From: Xenorhabdus hominickii
GTDB taxonomy: Bacteria > Pseudomonadota > Gammaproteobacteria > Enterobacterales > Enterobacteriaceae
DNA length: 64,000 nucleotides
NCBI RefSeq assembly: GCF_002632725.1
Contig: NZ_NJAI01000001.1
Location: 867,077-931,076, forward strand
Reading direction: 5' to 3'
In this document: piece by piece, positions 1-10,301 of the stretch
Numbering within the stretch: position 1 is the first letter of the stretch
How the letters are laid out: every line of letters begins with the position of its first letter
The notes under the pieces: model-generated
Told to the model about the DNA's origin: nothing
Databases searched by the model: none
The model's input: only the letters and a program-made list of their open reading frames with translations
Program-made: the position numbers and the translations under genes

Positions 1-100
1 GTGGTCCCACCTGACCCCATGCCGAACTCAGCAGTGAAACGCCGTAGCGCCGATGGTAGTGTGGGGTCTCCCCATGTGAGAGTAGGGAACTGCCAGACAA
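1..100 (+). rRNA. rrf: 5S ribosomal RNA, 3' part (5' end outside window)
   Basis: The first 100 bases match the enterobacterial 5S rRNA from about base 21 to the 3' end, including the conserved CCGAACTCAG stretch, the CGCCGATGGTAGTGTGGGG arm and the closing GGGAACTGCCAG stem. The first ~20 bases and the rest of the rRNA operon lie before the window. A terminator follows at once, so this is the last gene of the operon. Confidence 0.97.
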
Positions 101-112
101 CACTTTTGCCCC

Positions 113-140
113 AAAGCCATCCGGTTCCGGATGGCTTTTT
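113..140 (+). terminator. rRNA operon terminator
   Basis: An 11-bp stem (AAGCCATCCGG / CCGGATGGCTT) with a two-base loop and a T run directly follows the 5S gene. It is nested in a weaker outer CCCC/GGGG pairing. This is a standard intrinsic terminator. Confidence 0.9.
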
Positions 141-176
141 GGCGTTTGGGGTTTTTAATGTTTACAACTTAAACAA

Positions 177-1838
177 TTAATGTGCTTTTCCCTGTTCTAT
201 TCCAACCCCTGTCTGTGAACGAATAAATTGATTGCGGAACATTGCCCTTTCTTGTTGACCTTGTTGTGATTTATCGGTTATAGAGAATAACCAAGCTCCT
301 ATGAAGGCGATAAACATGGAAAACAGTGCAGGATACTCATAAGGATAGATTGGCTTTTCATGGCCAAGAATACTGACCCAAATCGTTGGACCTAAGATCA
401 TTAATACAACCGCTGTCAGCAATCCTGACCATCCACCAATCAGAGTGCCTCGTGTAGTCAGTTTTCTCCAGTACATCGACAGTAAAATAATCGGGAAATT
501 ACAGCTTGCTGCGATGGAGAAAGCTAAGCCGACCATAAAGGCAATATTTTGTTTTTCGAACAAAATGCCCAATCCAATAGCAACAACTCCCAGAATCACG
601 ACGGTAATTTTGGAGATTTTTAGCTCATCACGTTCATTAGCCTGACCCTGTTTAATCACATTGGCATAGAGATCATGGGAAACTGCTGAGGCTCCTGCTA
701 ATGTTAGTCCGGCAACAACCGCTAAAATGGTGGCAAACGCGACGGCAGAGATAAAGCCGAGGAAAAAATCACCGCCCACAGCACTTGCTAGATGGACTGC
801 GGCCATATTCGTACCACCAATTAATGTCCCAGTAGTATCTTTGAACACAGGATTGCCACTGACTAATAAAATTGCACCGAACCCGATAATGAACGTTAGT
901 ATATAAAAGTAGCCTATAAAACCAGTGGCATAGAAAACACTTTTGCGGGCTTCTTTGGCATCATTGACAGTAAAGAATCGCATAATGATATGTGGCAATC
1001 CGGCAGTACCGAACATTAACGCCAATCCTAAAGAAAGCGCAGATATGGGGTCAGATACCAAACCACCAGGTTTCATGATCGCAGGGCCATTAGCATGAAC
1101 GGCAATGGCTTCTTTAAACAAAGTATCAAAATTGAAATTTACAGATTTCATGACCATCAAAGCCATAAATGTCGCCCCAGCCAGTAACAGAACTGCTTTG
1201 ATAATCTGAACCCAGGTTGTTGCTAGCATCCCGCCAAACAGTACATACAGCACCATTAAAATACCAACCAGAATAACTGCGATGTGGTAATTCAATCCGA
1301 ATAGCAATTCGATAAGCTTTCCTGCTCCAACCATTTGGGCTATCAGATATAACGCAACAACAACCAGTGAGCCTATTGCGGACAAAGTACGAATGGGGCT
1401 CTGTTTCAATCGATAAGACGCAACATCAGCAAATGTGTAACGGCCGAGGTTTCTCAATCGTTCAGCGATCAGGAACAGAATAATTGGCCAGCCGACGAGG
1501 AAACCAATGGAATAGATCAGTCCGTCGTAGCCAGAGGTATAAACTAACGCTGAAATCCCCAAAAAAGAGGCGGCTGACATATAGTCACCGGCAATTGCCA
1601 TACCATTTTGAAAACCAGTAATACGTCCGCCAGCGGTATAATAATCTGAGCGTGAAATAGTCCTTTTGGAAGCCCAATAAGTAATGCATAGCGTTAACCC
1701 GACGAATAATAAAAACATGACAATTGCTTGAATATTCAAAGGCTGCTTTTCTACATTACCGGAAATGGCATCTGCTTGAGCTAAGGTGGGAAAGAGAAAG
1801 GAAAATAAAGGTATTGCTGACAATACGATTTTTTTCAT
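177..1838 (-). CDS. actP: Acetate permease ActP (sodium:solute symporter family)
   Basis: A 553-residue inner-membrane cation/acetate symporter that imports acetate and glycolate. The N-terminus is a signal-peptide-like segment (about residues 1-22, ending AQADA), followed by about 13 hydrophobic helices. The SSS-family landmarks [10 protein letters not shown] and [17 protein letters not shown] are near residues 62-95. Length matches E. coli ActP (549). Its ATG overlaps the end of yjcH by 4 bases, so it is translationally coupled. It is the last gene of acs-yjcH-actP, in which acetate taken up here is activated by Acs. Confidence 0.95.
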   Translation of the reverse strand: MKKIVLSAIPLFSFLFPTLAQADAISGNVEKQPLNIQAIVMFLLFVGLTLCITYWASKRTISRSDYYTAGGRITGFQNGMAIAGDYMSAASFLGISALVYTSGYDGLIYSIGFLVGWPIILFLIAERLRNLGRYTFADVASYRLKQSPIRTLSAIGSLVVVALYLIAQMVGAGKLIELLFGLNYHIAVILVGILMVLYVLFGGMLATTWVQIIKAVLLLAGATFMALMVMKSVNFNFDTLFKEAIAVHANGPAIMKPGGLVSDPISALSLGLALMFGTAGLPHIIMRFFTVNDAKEARKSVFYATGFIGYFYILTFIIGFGAILLVSGNPVFKDTTGTLIGGTNMAAVHLASAVGGDFFLGFISAVAFATILAVVAGLTLAGASAVSHDLYANVIKQGQANERDELKISKITVVILGVVAIGLGILFEKQNIAFMVGLAFSIAASCNFPIILLSMYWRKLTTRGTLIGGWSGLLTAVVLMILGPTIWVSILGHEKPIYPYEYPALFSMFIAFIGAWLFSITDKSQQGQQERAMFRNQFIRSQTGVGIEQGKAH

Positions 1839-2146
1839 TTTCTCACCTCACTGATAATCGTTGCTTCCAGATGATCAAACTCACCATTTGCTCTGAATAC
1901 GTAGATCCCCGTCAGGATGAAGGAAATTAAAATGATACCGACACCTACAGGAATACCTCGAGTTATACTTGTACCTTCATAGAGCTGCGTTCCAAGCCAC
2001 TCAGGAGCAAAGGCAATCAGGAAAATGAAACCCACATAAAGTACTAACATCATGATGGATAACAACCTGGCAAAGCGCCCTCGCTTCTCAACCAATTCTT
2101 TGAAGCGAGGGTTATTTTCAATCTCTTGATAAATGTCGGCATTCAT
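1835..2146 (-). CDS. yjcH: DUF485 inner-membrane protein YjcH
   Basis: A 103-residue protein of the DUF485 family, with two transmembrane helices (about residues 29-48 and 62-84) and short charged ends. It always accompanies actP and is thought to be a partner of the permease, but its exact role is unknown. It overlaps actP by 4 bases and is 233 bp downstream of acs. Confidence 0.93.
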   Translation of the reverse strand: MNADIYQEIENNPRFKELVEKRGRFARLLSIMMLVLYVGFIFLIAFAPEWLGTQLYEGTSITRGIPVGVGIILISFILTGIYVFRANGEFDHLEATIISEVRK

Positions 2147-2379
2147 CAGAGTATCTCCTTGTTGATTTTAAACGACACACCTTGAGCCACATTATGGGGT
2201 GTCACTGATAAGGAATAGTCGTATATGGAGAGCTCATGGCCATTAGTCACCTCATGTATAGTTTGGTGATATGCCATTCAAGCCGCCTTTCGGCGGCGGT
2301 TACTATTTACTTTTCAAGGCTATACTCACTTTTTAAGTTGCTACTTTTGTTAGTTGGAACTTGAAATTTATTGGGCATA
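2147..2379 (-). other. acs-yjcH intergenic region with stem-loop
   Basis: The 233 bp between acs and yjcH hold a GC-rich hairpin, GCCGCC TTTC GGCGGC (about 2281-2297), and a weaker TCACC...GGTGA inverted repeat (about 2248-2267). No T run follows the hairpin on the minus strand, so it is better read as an mRNA-stabilising or partial attenuating structure than a terminator. No ORF is seen. Confidence 0.4.
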
Positions 2380-4335
2380 TTACGACATACTTAAGGATTG
2401 CTTTTCTTCCAGCAATTTTTCGACCACCCCTGGATCGGCCAATGTGGAGGTATCACCTAAATTACTCGTATCTCCGGAAGCGATTTTACGCAAAATACGC
2501 CGCATAATTTTTCCGGAACGCGTTTTAGGCAGAGAGTCGGTCCAGTGCAGGATATCTGGTGTTGCGATTGGGCCTATTTCTTTGCGTACCCAATTTCTGA
2601 CCTCGGTATAAAGATCTGGAGAGGGTTCTTCACCGTGATTGAGCGTGACATAAGCATAAATAGCTTGTCCTTTGATCTTGTGAGGAATGCCAACAACGGC
2701 AGCTTCTGCGATTTTGGGATGAGCAACCAGCGCAGATTCAATTTCTGCGGTTCCCAACCGATGACCTGAAATATTCAGGACATCATCGACGCGGCCAGTG
2801 ATCCAGTAATAGCCATCCTCATCACGTCGAGCACCATCACCACTGAAATACATCCCTTTAAAAGTGGAGAAATAGGTTTGTTCAAAACGTTCATGGTCGC
2901 CATACAACGTTCGAGCTTGTGCTGGCCAGGAAGCAGTAATGACAAGATTGCCTTCACTCTCGCCTTCTAAGATTTCTCCTGAATTATCGATTAATGCCGG
3001 GCTGATACCGAAAAATGGTAAAGTCGCGGAACCTGCTTTAAGGTCGATCGCACCGGGTAGTGGCGTAATCATGAAGCCACCTGTTTCGGTTTGCCACCAT
3101 GTATCCACAATAGGGCATTTACTGTTACCTATCTTTTTGTAATACCACTCCCATGCTTCTGGATTAATTGGCTCACCAACCGTCCCCATGATGCGCAATG
3201 AAGTGCGTTTAGTTCCTTTTATGGCGTTATCGCCTTCGGCCATTAATGCTCTGATGGCAGTTGGTGCCGTATAGAGAATATTAACCTGATGTTTATCAAT
3301 AATCTGACTTAGGCGGTTGACATCAGGGTAGTTGGGAACTCCTTCAAACATTAAGGTCGTCGCACCGCAGGATAGTGGCCCATATAGCAAATAACTATGC
3401 CCGGTTACCCAGCCTACATCGGCCGTACACCAATAAACCTCCCCCACGTGATAATCAAATGTGTATTTGAAAGTCAAAGAGGCATAGACCAGATAACCAC
3501 CCGTCGTATGCAGAACCCCTTTCGGTTTCCCTGTTGAGCCGGAGGTATACAGAATGAATAGAGGATCTTCGGCATTGACCTCTTCAGCAGGGCAATCTGG
3601 ACTGACACTCTTGATTAATTCGTGCCACCACAAATCACGGCCATCATGCCAATGTTTAGTGTTCTCAGTACGTTTAAAGACAACTACATTAGTGACACTT
3701 GCCACCGCTGGGTTGCTTAGTGCCTCATCGACATTTTTTTTCAATGGAATTGTTCGGCCAGCGCGTAAACCCTCATTTGCGGTGACAATAAGCTTGGCAT
3801 TCGAGTCGATAACTCTGCCAGCGATAGCATCAGGCGAGAAGCCACCAAAAATCACTGAATGGATTGCTCCGATACGGGCACAAGCTAGCATTGCAACGGC
3901 AGCTTCTGGCACCATTGGCATATAGATAGCAACGACATCCCCTTTTTTGATGCCCAATTTTCTCAACACATTGGAGAATTGGCAGACATCATGATGTAAT
4001 TCGCGATACGTAACATGTCGTGATTCTGCGGGATTATCTCCTTCCCAGATAATAGCGGTTTGATCACCACGTTCTTGTAAATGGCGATCAAGGCAGTTAG
4101 CGCTTAAATTTAAGGTACCATCTTCAAACCAGCGGATGCTGATATGTCCAGGATCAAAAGACGTATTTTTGACCTTAGTATAGGGCCTTATCCAATCCAC
4201 TATCTTACCTTTCTCACCCCAGAAGCCTTCGGGATCTTGTAGTGACCATTGATAGTCGTGTAGGTATTGTTGCTTGTTTATCAGGGCCGTTTCTGCGACG
4301 TCAGCAGGAATAGGGTGCTTGATTATTTGAGTCAT
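2380..4335 (-). CDS. acs: Acetyl-CoA synthetase
   Basis: AMP-forming acetyl-CoA synthetase (acetate + ATP + CoA to acetyl-CoA), cytoplasmic, 651 residues as in E. coli (652). Visible motifs are the P-loop-like [11 protein letters not shown] near residue 262 and the C-terminal [10 protein letters not shown], whose lysine is the acetylation site regulated by Pat/CobB in relatives. The ORF is open six codons further upstream, but the ATG at 4335 aligns with the E. coli start and has an AAGGAG box 8 bases before it. First gene of acs-yjcH-actP; divergent from sodA. Confidence 0.97.
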   Translation of the reverse strand: MTQIIKHPIPADVAETALINKQQYLHDYQWSLQDPEGFWGEKGKIVDWIRPYTKVKNTSFDPGHISIRWFEDGTLNLSANCLDRHLQERGDQTAIIWEGDNPAESRHVTYRELHHDVCQFSNVLRKLGIKKGDVVAIYMPMVPEAAVAMLACARIGAIHSVIFGGFSPDAIAGRVIDSNAKLIVTANEGLRAGRTIPLKKNVDEALSNPAVASVTNVVVFKRTENTKHWHDGRDLWWHELIKSVSPDCPAEEVNAEDPLFILYTSGSTGKPKGVLHTTGGYLVYASLTFKYTFDYHVGEVYWCTADVGWVTGHSYLLYGPLSCGATTLMFEGVPNYPDVNRLSQIIDKHQVNILYTAPTAIRALMAEGDNAIKGTKRTSLRIMGTVGEPINPEAWEWYYKKIGNSKCPIVDTWWQTETGGFMITPLPGAIDLKAGSATLPFFGISPALIDNSGEILEGESEGNLVITASWPAQARTLYGDHERFEQTYFSTFKGMYFSGDGARRDEDGYYWITGRVDDVLNISGHRLGTAEIESALVAHPKIAEAAVVGIPHKIKGQAIYAYVTLNHGEEPSPDLYTEVRNWVRKEIGPIATPDILHWTDSLPKTRSGKIMRRILRKIASGDTSNLGDTSTLADPGVVEKLLEEKQSLSMS

Positions 4336-4706
4336 ATTTTTATCTCCTTGCAATTGTTAATATTATGTCAAAACAAAGTTAACTGAAGTGTAAGAAGAAT
4401 TTTTGTTTCTTTTTTGCGCGGAAGATCACGCAATAAAGAGAATAAATTTTATGGAATGATCATTTAATACATCACATTTATATAAAACTAAATAATGATA
4501 ATTTATTTATTGTTAGGTTAATCTTTTAAATTATTTTTGTTTTATAGATGGTTACTCCAGAATAAGCATGAAATGTGGACACATAATGGAAACCATAGTG
4601 ACAATATGGAATTGATAATCATTTTCATTGTTGTTTTGATCACTATAATAATCCATGCTGTTCACAAGGTGTGAGTTTTATATATTCTAAACAACTGGAG
4701 ATAAAC
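4336..4706. other. acs/sodA divergent intergenic region
   Basis: A 371-bp AT-rich region that must carry the promoters of acs (leftward) and sodA (rightward). Apart from the Fur-box-like site listed separately, nothing else was identified with confidence. Confidence 0.6.
4608..4626 (+). promoter_or_regulatory. Fur-box-like operator upstream of sodA
   Basis: GGAATTGATAATCATTTTC agrees with the 19-bp Fur consensus GATAATGATAATCATTATC at 15 positions, with an intact TGATAATCATT core. It lies about 80 bp before the sodA ATG. Fur repression of sodA is established in E. coli; control here is inferred. Confidence 0.7.
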
Positions 4707-5333
4707 ATGAGCTATTCACTGCCTTCTCTGTCTTACTCTTATGATGAACTAGAGCCTCATTTTGATAAACAAACGATGGAAATTCATCATACTAAACATC
4801 ACCAGACTTATGTGACTAACACAAATAACGCTCTGGAAGCTTTCCCTGAATTAATCAAACTGGATATTGATGATCTCATCCAACAGCTCGATAAAATTCC
4901 GGCTGATAAGCGTGCTTTCGTTCGTAACAATGCGGGTGGACACTCAAACCACAGCTTATTTTGGAAAGGCTTAAAAAAAGACACAGTTTTGGGTGGTATT
5001 TTGAAAACCGCTATTGAGCGTGACTTTGGGAGTATTGATAGTTTTAAGGAGAAATTCGAGCAGGCGGCTGCGACTCGTTTTGGTTCTGGTTGGGCATGGT
5101 TGGTGCTGAAAGAAGATGGCAAACTTGCTGTTGTTTCGACCGCCAATCAGGACAGCCCATTAATGGGTGAAGAAATCACAGGGGCTTCTGGCTATCCTAT
5201 CTTAGGTTTAGATGTATGGGAACATGCTTACTACCTGAAATATCAAAATCGTCGCCCTGACTATATTAAGGCATTCTGGCATGTTGTGAATTGGGATGAG
5301 GCAACAAAGCGCTACGTAGAAAAAACGAAATAA
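4707..5333 (+). CDS. sodA: Manganese superoxide dismutase
   Basis: Converts superoxide to oxygen and peroxide in the cytoplasm. It has 208 residues from the ATG at 4707, which follows a CTGGAG box and gives the family N-terminus MSYSLPSL; the frame is open 12 codons upstream but that extension is not conserved. Metal ligands are visible: His27 in EIHH, the His of [10 protein letters not shown], and the Asp and His of [10 protein letters not shown] Fur-box-like site precedes the gene, suggesting iron control. Confidence 0.97.
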   Translation: MSYSLPSLSYSYDELEPHFDKQTMEIHHTKHHQTYVTNTNNALEAFPELIKLDIDDLIQQLDKIPADKRAFVRNNAGGHSNHSLFWKGLKKDTVLGGILKTAIERDFGSIDSFKEKFEQAAATRFGSGWAWLVLKEDGKLAVVSTANQDSPLMGEEITGASGYPILGLDVWEHAYYLKYQNRRPDYIKAFWHVVNWDEATKRYVEKTK

Positions 5334-5338
5334 TTATT

Positions 5339-5482
5339 TATACCCACTGGATTTCAAGATGCAGCACTTATGTCTTGGGACCAGCTCTCCAGAAGCATAG
5401 CTAACTCTATGTTTATAACAACGTGACTGGGGTGAATGAGCGTAGTCAACAAAGTGTCGCCACTTGAAAGACGACGGGGATA
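5339..5482 (+). repeat. Degenerate intergenic repeat, copy A
   Basis: About 144 bp starting TATACCCACTGGATTTCAAG and ending ACTTGAAAGACGACGGGGAT, so the ends are imperfectly inverted (TTTCAAG / CTTGAAA). The interior holds AAGCATAGCTAACTCTATG and GTGACTGGGGTGAATGAGCG. Diverged copies in the opposite orientation lie near 41018-41105 and 53290-53425. It is non-coding and resembles the palindromic intergenic elements common in Xenorhabdus and Photorhabdus. Confidence 0.75.
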
Positions 5483-5597
5483 TTTCCTTATTGTGCCGGC
5501 CATGTCTGTGGCCGGCATTTTTATTGTTCGATAATCTTGGTTATTATGCCAAAGTAGTACTTCAGCCGTCATCAATAGTTCATTGAGAGGAAATAAA

Positions 5598-6269
5598 ATG
5601 TATTACTCACAAGTTTATAGAGGCAAAATCGCCTCATCAGAGGAGTTAGGCGCCAGTGCAATTAACAAGTTAGTTGTGAATGGGCGCCTAAAGCTTACCT
5701 CTCTTGGCCTTGAAGGAGATGAACAGGCGGAAACTCGTTTTCATGGTGGTCCTGATCGTGCGCTTTGCCACTACCCAAGGGAACACTATCTAGTTTGGAA
5801 AAGGCAATTTACTGAATTAATGGAACTATTTGTATCTCCACTGTTTGGTGAGAACATATCAACGGAAGGTATGACGGAAGAAAACGTATATATTGGAGAT
5901 ATTTTCCAATGGGGAGAAACCTTGATTCAGGTGACACAGCCACGCTCACCTTGTTACAAGCTTAACCGCATTACAGGAATTGATAACTTTTCTGTCATGA
6001 TGCAAGAGAGTGGATATTGTGGTTGGTTATATAGGGTTATTTCTTCAGGTTTTGTCAGTGCTGGCGAGCCGATAAAGTTATTAAGCCGTAATAGTGATAT
6101 TTCTGTTAAAGAAGCCATATCCATCGCTTTTCATAACCCATTTGATGAGGAAGAATACCGTCGTTTAATGGGAGCTGCGGGGTTATCTGCCAGTTGGAAC
6201 CAGACGATGCAAAAGCGGAGATTACATGGGAAAATTGAGAACTTTAATCGTCGTTTATTTGGGAAATAA
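5598..6269 (+). CDS. yiiM: MOSC-domain protein YiiM
   Basis: A 223-residue molybdenum-cofactor sulfurase C-terminal (MOSC) domain protein. YiiM/YcbX proteins support Moco-dependent detoxification of N-hydroxylated base analogues. Visible family motifs are GDEQAETRFHGGPDRALCHYP (near residues 40-60), FGENISTEGM, and the conserved cysteine in QPRSPCYKL, expected to bind Moco. The C-terminal part is the usual YiiM helical extension. The ATG at 5598 has GAGAGG 7 bases upstream. sodA and yiiM are also close in E. coli. Confidence 0.92.
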   Translation: MYYSQVYRGKIASSEELGASAINKLVVNGRLKLTSLGLEGDEQAETRFHGGPDRALCHYPREHYLVWKRQFTELMELFVSPLFGENISTEGMTEENVYIGDIFQWGETLIQVTQPRSPCYKLNRITGIDNFSVMMQESGYCGWLYRVISSGFVSAGEPIKLLSRNSDISVKEAISIAFHNPFDEEEYRRLMGAAGLSASWNQTMQKRRLHGKIENFNRRLFGK

Positions 6270-6500
6270 AATATCTTTTATAAAGAAATACATTATTAAA
6301 TCATAGCAAACGATAACAGAATTTATGTTATAGTCATTTTTATCGCCTAGTTAAGGAAATAATATTTTAATTTTCAGCGTCGTTTCCTGAAAACATGAAT
6401 CCATTTTGTTGAAATAGAAAAGTAAACTTATTTTAATCTTGCTGAGATAATATGTTAATTTAATTAAATTGTTAAATATTATATGATAATGAGAGGTTTT

Positions 6501-7709
6501 ATGAATATACCGAATAAAATTCACTATTTCTGGGTCGGTAATAATGTACCAAAAAAACTCATGATGAATATTATTGTAATGAAAATGGAAAATCCTGGGT
6601 TTGAAATTAATTTATGGGTAATAAATAAATCATTAATAACTAAAGCATTTAATGAAATGATAGAAAAAATTTCATTTTCAGGAAAAGAAGTAAATGTGGG
6701 AGATCTGTTTGGATGTGAATTTGATAAATTAAGAAGAAATGTTGCTAAAGATTATGATAATAGTATAGGTAAAATTAGCCTTAATTCTTTTTTTATCAGA
6801 GAAATAGCAGAGGTTTCTGATGTTCTTAGGTCATCTAGTGAGCGTTTTCTTACTTTAGAATCTATGTTTTATCGCAATATAAATGGACATTTTCAAAATT
6901 ATGCGTTGGCTAGTGATATTGCCCGCCTTGTTATTTTGTATGCTGAAGGAGGTATTTATTTAGATGCTGATGTGCAATTAGAAAAAACGGATCTTACTGT
7001 TATTTATAGAGAGGCTAAATTTAGATATATTGATGCTCCATTAGGAATTTCTTTCGGTAATGTGAGAGGAGATGAATGGAAAGATAATAACTTTGGTGGT
7101 AATGCTATTATTGCAGCTCCTGCTAAGTCGAAAGAGATCTTAACTATTCTAAGAATTGCTAATAATAAATTTGATTTAACAAAAATACCTATCTACAAAA
7201 GTGCAGATGAAACCAGATCATCATCTTCAAGACGAACGAATCATTCCACTAATCTACTTCACCCGACCAAGCAAATTAAGTTGTTAAATCTGGCTAACCC
7301 AAGTGAATCTGTTACTCTGAATCGAAATAATGAGATTAATTATGATCCAAGTAAAAAATATCCGAATGGAAGAAAAGATACATGGGTTGCATCAAGAGTA
7401 ATTCCAGAATTTCGTTTTGAAGCTGCTTGTAGTAATACTGGGCCTGATATATATAAAGAACATTTAAATAATATTGATAAAAATAGAATACCTGGCGATC
7501 GGAGACCTTCTGTTAATTTTAGGTTTGAAAAAAATGGAAGTCGTTATTTTAAAAAGGTTGATGCTTGTGGAAATTGGAGAGAACCTAAAGTATTCAGAGA
7601 AAAAGATCGTGATATTTTTCATGTTGATACAGAATTTACTTTATCAACGAACATGAGTTTGACTAATCATGAGATGATTAAACTATTAAAAAAATTAAAA
7701 TGGTCATGA
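6501..7709 (+). CDS. Toxin-like DXD glycosyltransferase (putative effector)
   Basis: About 402 residues. The N-terminus IPNKIHYFWVG and the central ASDIARLVILYAEGG...YLDADV segment (about residues 137-158, with Asp155-X-Asp157 as the DXD metal/UDP-sugar site) are hallmarks of GT-A glycosyltransferases of the sugar-binding DXD and TcdA/TcdB-like group, which includes the Photorhabdus PaTox glycosyltransferase domain. A later NNFGGNAIIAA motif fits the same fold. No signal peptide or translocation domain is visible, so it is either a secreted effector needing a carrier or an intracellular sugar transferase. It is markedly more AT-rich than its neighbours and follows a very AT-rich 230-bp leader, suggesting transfer. 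The start at 6501 has GAGAGG 4 bases upstream; an ATG at 6483 is possible. Acceptor and donor are unknown. Confidence 0.75.
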   Translation: MNIPNKIHYFWVGNNVPKKLMMNIIVMKMENPGFEINLWVINKSLITKAFNEMIEKISFSGKEVNVGDLFGCEFDKLRRNVAKDYDNSIGKISLNSFFIREIAEVSDVLRSSSERFLTLESMFYRNINGHFQNYALASDIARLVILYAEGGIYLDADVQLEKTDLTVIYREAKFRYIDAPLGISFGNVRGDEWKDNNFGGNAIIAAPAKSKEILTILRIANNKFDLTKIPIYKSADETRSSSSRRTNHSTNLLHPTKQIKLLNLANPSESVTLNRNNEINYDPSKKYPNGRKDTWVASRVIPEFRFEAACSNTGPDIYKEHLNNIDKNRIPGDRRPSVNFRFEKNGSRYFKKVDACGNWREPKVFREKDRDIFHVDTEFTLSTNMSLTNHEMIKLLKKLKWS

Positions 7710-7737
7710 AAAGAATAAAAAAATTAACACTAAAATG

Positions 7738-7769
7738 TGCCAAAGGGGACTTATTGGTTCCCTTTGGCA
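7738..7769. terminator. Terminator between glycosyltransferase gene and trpS
   Basis: TGCCAAAGGG(G)AC...GTTCCCTTTGGCA forms a strong stem between two convergent genes. T-rich tracts follow at a short distance rather than directly, so it may act bidirectionally but imperfectly. Confidence 0.6.
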
Positions 7770-7804
7770 TTCATAACAATATTTATATTTTTGTTGTGTT
7801 CAAA

Positions 7805-8842
7805 TCATTGTGGATGAGCAATAAACCCGACCGCTTCATAAACTTTGTCTAAAGTTGCTTGGGCTCGAGCTTGTGCTTTGGCTGCCCCTTCTGCCATGAT
7901 TTGGTTAAGTAATGCTTCATCATTACGGAAATGATGGAAACGTTCCTGCAAACCTGTCAGCATTTCACATACTGCATCAGCAACAGCACCTTTCAAATGA
8001 CCGTACATTTTGCCTTCAAACTCAGTTTCCAATTCAGAGATAGTTTTTCCGGTCACACCAGCAAGAATATCCAGCAAGTTGGAAACTCCTGGCTTGTTTT
8101 CCAGATCATAACATACGCGAGGTGGCTCTTCTGAATCTGTCACTGCGCGTTTGATTTTCTTGGCAACGGATTTTGGATCTTCCAGCAGGGCGATGAGGTT
8201 ATTACGGTTATCATCTGACTTCGACATTTTCTTGGTAGGATCTTGTAATGCCATCACTTTAGCACCACCTTTTGGAATAAATGGCTCTGGTATAGTGAAA
8301 ATATCACCGTAAAGGGCATTAAAGCGCAGTGCCAAATCACGGGTCAGTTCAAGGTGTTGCTTTTGATCAACACCTACAGGGATCTGATTGGCTTGATAAA
8401 GCAGAATGTCTGCTGCCATCAGAACAGGGTAATCAAACAGGCCTGCGTTGATGTTTTCTGCATGGCGGGCAGATTTATCCTTGAACTGAGTCATGCGACC
8501 GAGTTCACCGAAATAGGCGTAACAGTTAAGCACCCAGCTCAATTGAGAATGCTGTGGAACATGGGACTGAACGAAGATAGTGCTTTTCTTTGGATCAACT
8601 CCACAGGCGAGGTAGAGTGCCAGCGTATCCAGTGTGCGTTTTTTCAGTTCGTTGGGATCTTGGCGCACAGTAATGGCATGCTGGTTAACAATGCAGTAGA
8701 TGCAATCATATTCATCCTGCATTTTAACCCACTGACGTAATGCCCCCATATAATTACCGATGGTCAATTCACCGGAGGGTTGCGCGCCGCTGAAAACAAT
8801 GGGTTTTTGGGAGTTTGGTTTCATTACAGTGGGTTCATTCAT
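7805..8842 (-). CDS. trpS: Tryptophanyl-tRNA synthetase
   Basis: A class I aminoacyl-tRNA synthetase charging tRNA-Trp, 345 residues. The HIGH-type signature is GELTIGN (residues 24-30) and the KMSKS loop is at 205-209. The N-terminus is about ten residues longer than E. coli TrpS; the ATG at 8842 is kept because AGGAAG precedes it by 9 bases, whereas the internal ATG at 8824 lacks a ribosome site. It is 4 bases after gph and is the end of the damX-dam-rpe-gph-trpS series, as in E. coli. Confidence 0.97.
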   Translation of the reverse strand: MNEPTVMKPNSQKPIVFSGAQPSGELTIGNYMGALRQWVKMQDEYDCIYCIVNQHAITVRQDPNELKKRTLDTLALYLACGVDPKKSTIFVQSHVPQHSQLSWVLNCYAYFGELGRMTQFKDKSARHAENINAGLFDYPVLMAADILLYQANQIPVGVDQKQHLELTRDLALRFNALYGDIFTIPEPFIPKGGAKVMALQDPTKKMSKSDDNRNNLIALLEDPKSVAKKIKRAVTDSEEPPRVCYDLENKPGVSNLLDILAGVTGKTISELETEFEGKMYGHLKGAVADAVCEMLTGLQERFHHFRNDEALLNQIMAEGAAKAQARAQATLDKVYEAVGFIAHPQ

Positions 8843-8846
8843 CTTA

Positions 8847-9569
8847 TTACGCTTCCTGTCTTTTCAAAGAGGACGATAGTTTCAAAGTGGATAGTCCAAT
8901 AGTCGGGAGTAAATCCGGAAAATTATCTAATATATAATTTGGTTGGCTTAATGTTATTGATTTCCCATAGTTATATCCATAGGTTAAGCCAACACAAGGG
9001 CAACCAGCCGCCTGTGCCGCCAAAATATCATTACGGGAATCGCCGACAAAAAGCAATTCTTCTTTATGTAAACCAAACATGCCCATTGTTAGGTATAGTG
9101 GACAGGGATGCGGTTTTTTCTCTTTAACATCATCCCCTCCCAATACTAATGAAAAGTATTCACTGATACCCAATGATTCCAGCAATGGAGCAATAAAAGG
9201 TGTTGGTTTATTAGTGACAATCGCCATGGGCAAATTGTGTTTTGCCAATGCTGCCAGTGTTTCTTTTACGTGGGGAAATAGTTTGCTGCCTGTGGTTACG
9301 CTAGTTTCATAAAACGCATCAAACAGTTTGCGCATTTCACGCTGCAATTCAGGAGAGGGTTCTGCACCAGCCCATTTCAATGCACGTTCAACCATGATAT
9401 CAGCACCGTTACCCACCCAAACAGCAACATGCTCTTTGCCCGCTGCTGGGAAGCCTTTGGCTATCAGGGCCTGATCCAAGGCATCAGCCAGACCGCCAGC
9501 ACTATCTACCAATGTGCCATCTAAATCAAACGCAATGGCACGGATCTCTTTCGCTGCATGACTTATCAT
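8847..9569 (-). CDS. gph: Phosphoglycolate phosphatase
   Basis: A HAD-superfamily phosphatase that removes phosphate from 2-phosphoglycolate, made during oxidative DNA repair. 240 residues. Motif [10 protein letters not shown] (residues 15-23), motif II VTNKPT and motif [17 protein letters not shown] are all present. Overlaps the end of rpe by 4 bases and is 4 bases from trpS. Confidence 0.95.
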   Translation of the reverse strand: MISHAAKEIRAIAFDLDGTLVDSAGGLADALDQALIAKGFPAAGKEHVAVWVGNGADIMVERALKWAGAEPSPELQREMRKLFDAFYETSVTTGSKLFPHVKETLAALAKHNLPMAIVTNKPTPFIAPLLESLGISEYFSLVLGGDDVKEKKPHPCPLYLTMGMFGLHKEELLFVGDSRNDILAAQAAGCPCVGLTYGYNYGKSITLSQPNYILDNFPDLLPTIGLSTLKLSSSLKRQEA

Positions 9570-10243
9570 TTTGCTACCTTTGCTAATTCACGGCGCATTT
9601 CATCAACAACCGCTTTATAATCTGGCTGGCTGAAAATGGCAGAGCCAGCAACAAACATATCAGCGCCCGCCTGAGCTGCTTCGGCAATATTATTGGGTTT
9701 GATGCCGCCATCAACTTCAAGAAAGATATCGTATCCGCTGTCATCAATGATCTTGCGAACCTGACGCAGTTTATTCAACGTTTCAGGTATGAAAGATTGA
9801 CCGCCGAAACCAGGGTTAACGGACATCAGCAGGATCACATCCAGTTTATCTAGAACATGATCAAGATAGCTGAGAGGTGTAGCTGGGTTAAAAACCAAGC
9901 CCGCTTTACAACCATGTTCCTTGATAAGTTGCAGGGTGCGGTCGATATGCTCACTCGCTTCGGGATGGAAAGTGATATAGGTTGCACCAGCTTTGGCAAA
10001 ATCGGGGATAATACGATCAACAGGTTTTACCATCAGATGGACATCAATGGGGGCCATGATGCCATAATCACGCAGTGCCTGACAGACCATTGGCCCAATG
10101 GTCAGATTGGGCACATAATGGTTATCCATAACATCAAAGTGTACAACATCAGCACCTGCTGCCAGTACCTTTGCGGTATCTTCACCTAAGCGGGCAAAAT
10201 CTGCTGATAGAATGGATGGGGCAATCAGAAAATTTTTCTTCAT
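9566..10243 (-). CDS. rpe: Ribulose-phosphate 3-epimerase
   Basis: A TIM-barrel enzyme of the pentose phosphate pathway interconverting ribulose-5-P and xylulose-5-P; 225 residues. Motifs: [10 protein letters not shown] at the N-terminus, [13 protein letters not shown] and IDVHLMV with the metal-binding His/Asp residues, [10 protein letters not shown], and EVDGGI with the catalytic Asp. The start at 10243 ([10 protein letters not shown]) is preferred over 10258 because GGAGAAG precedes it and it matches the family start. Confidence 0.96.
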   Translation of the reverse strand: MKKNFLIAPSILSADFARLGEDTAKVLAAGADVVHFDVMDNHYVPNLTIGPMVCQALRDYGIMAPIDVHLMVKPVDRIIPDFAKAGATYITFHPEASEHIDRTLQLIKEHGCKAGLVFNPATPLSYLDHVLDKLDVILLMSVNPGFGGQSFIPETLNKLRQVRKIIDDSGYDIFLEVDGGIKPNNIAEAAQAGADMFVAGSAIFSQPDYKAVVDEMRRELAKVAK

Positions 10244-10301
10244 TATTATCTTCTCCAATTCATTGTCTTATCCCCATTATTTCAGGGGCAGGAAACCTCA
10301 A

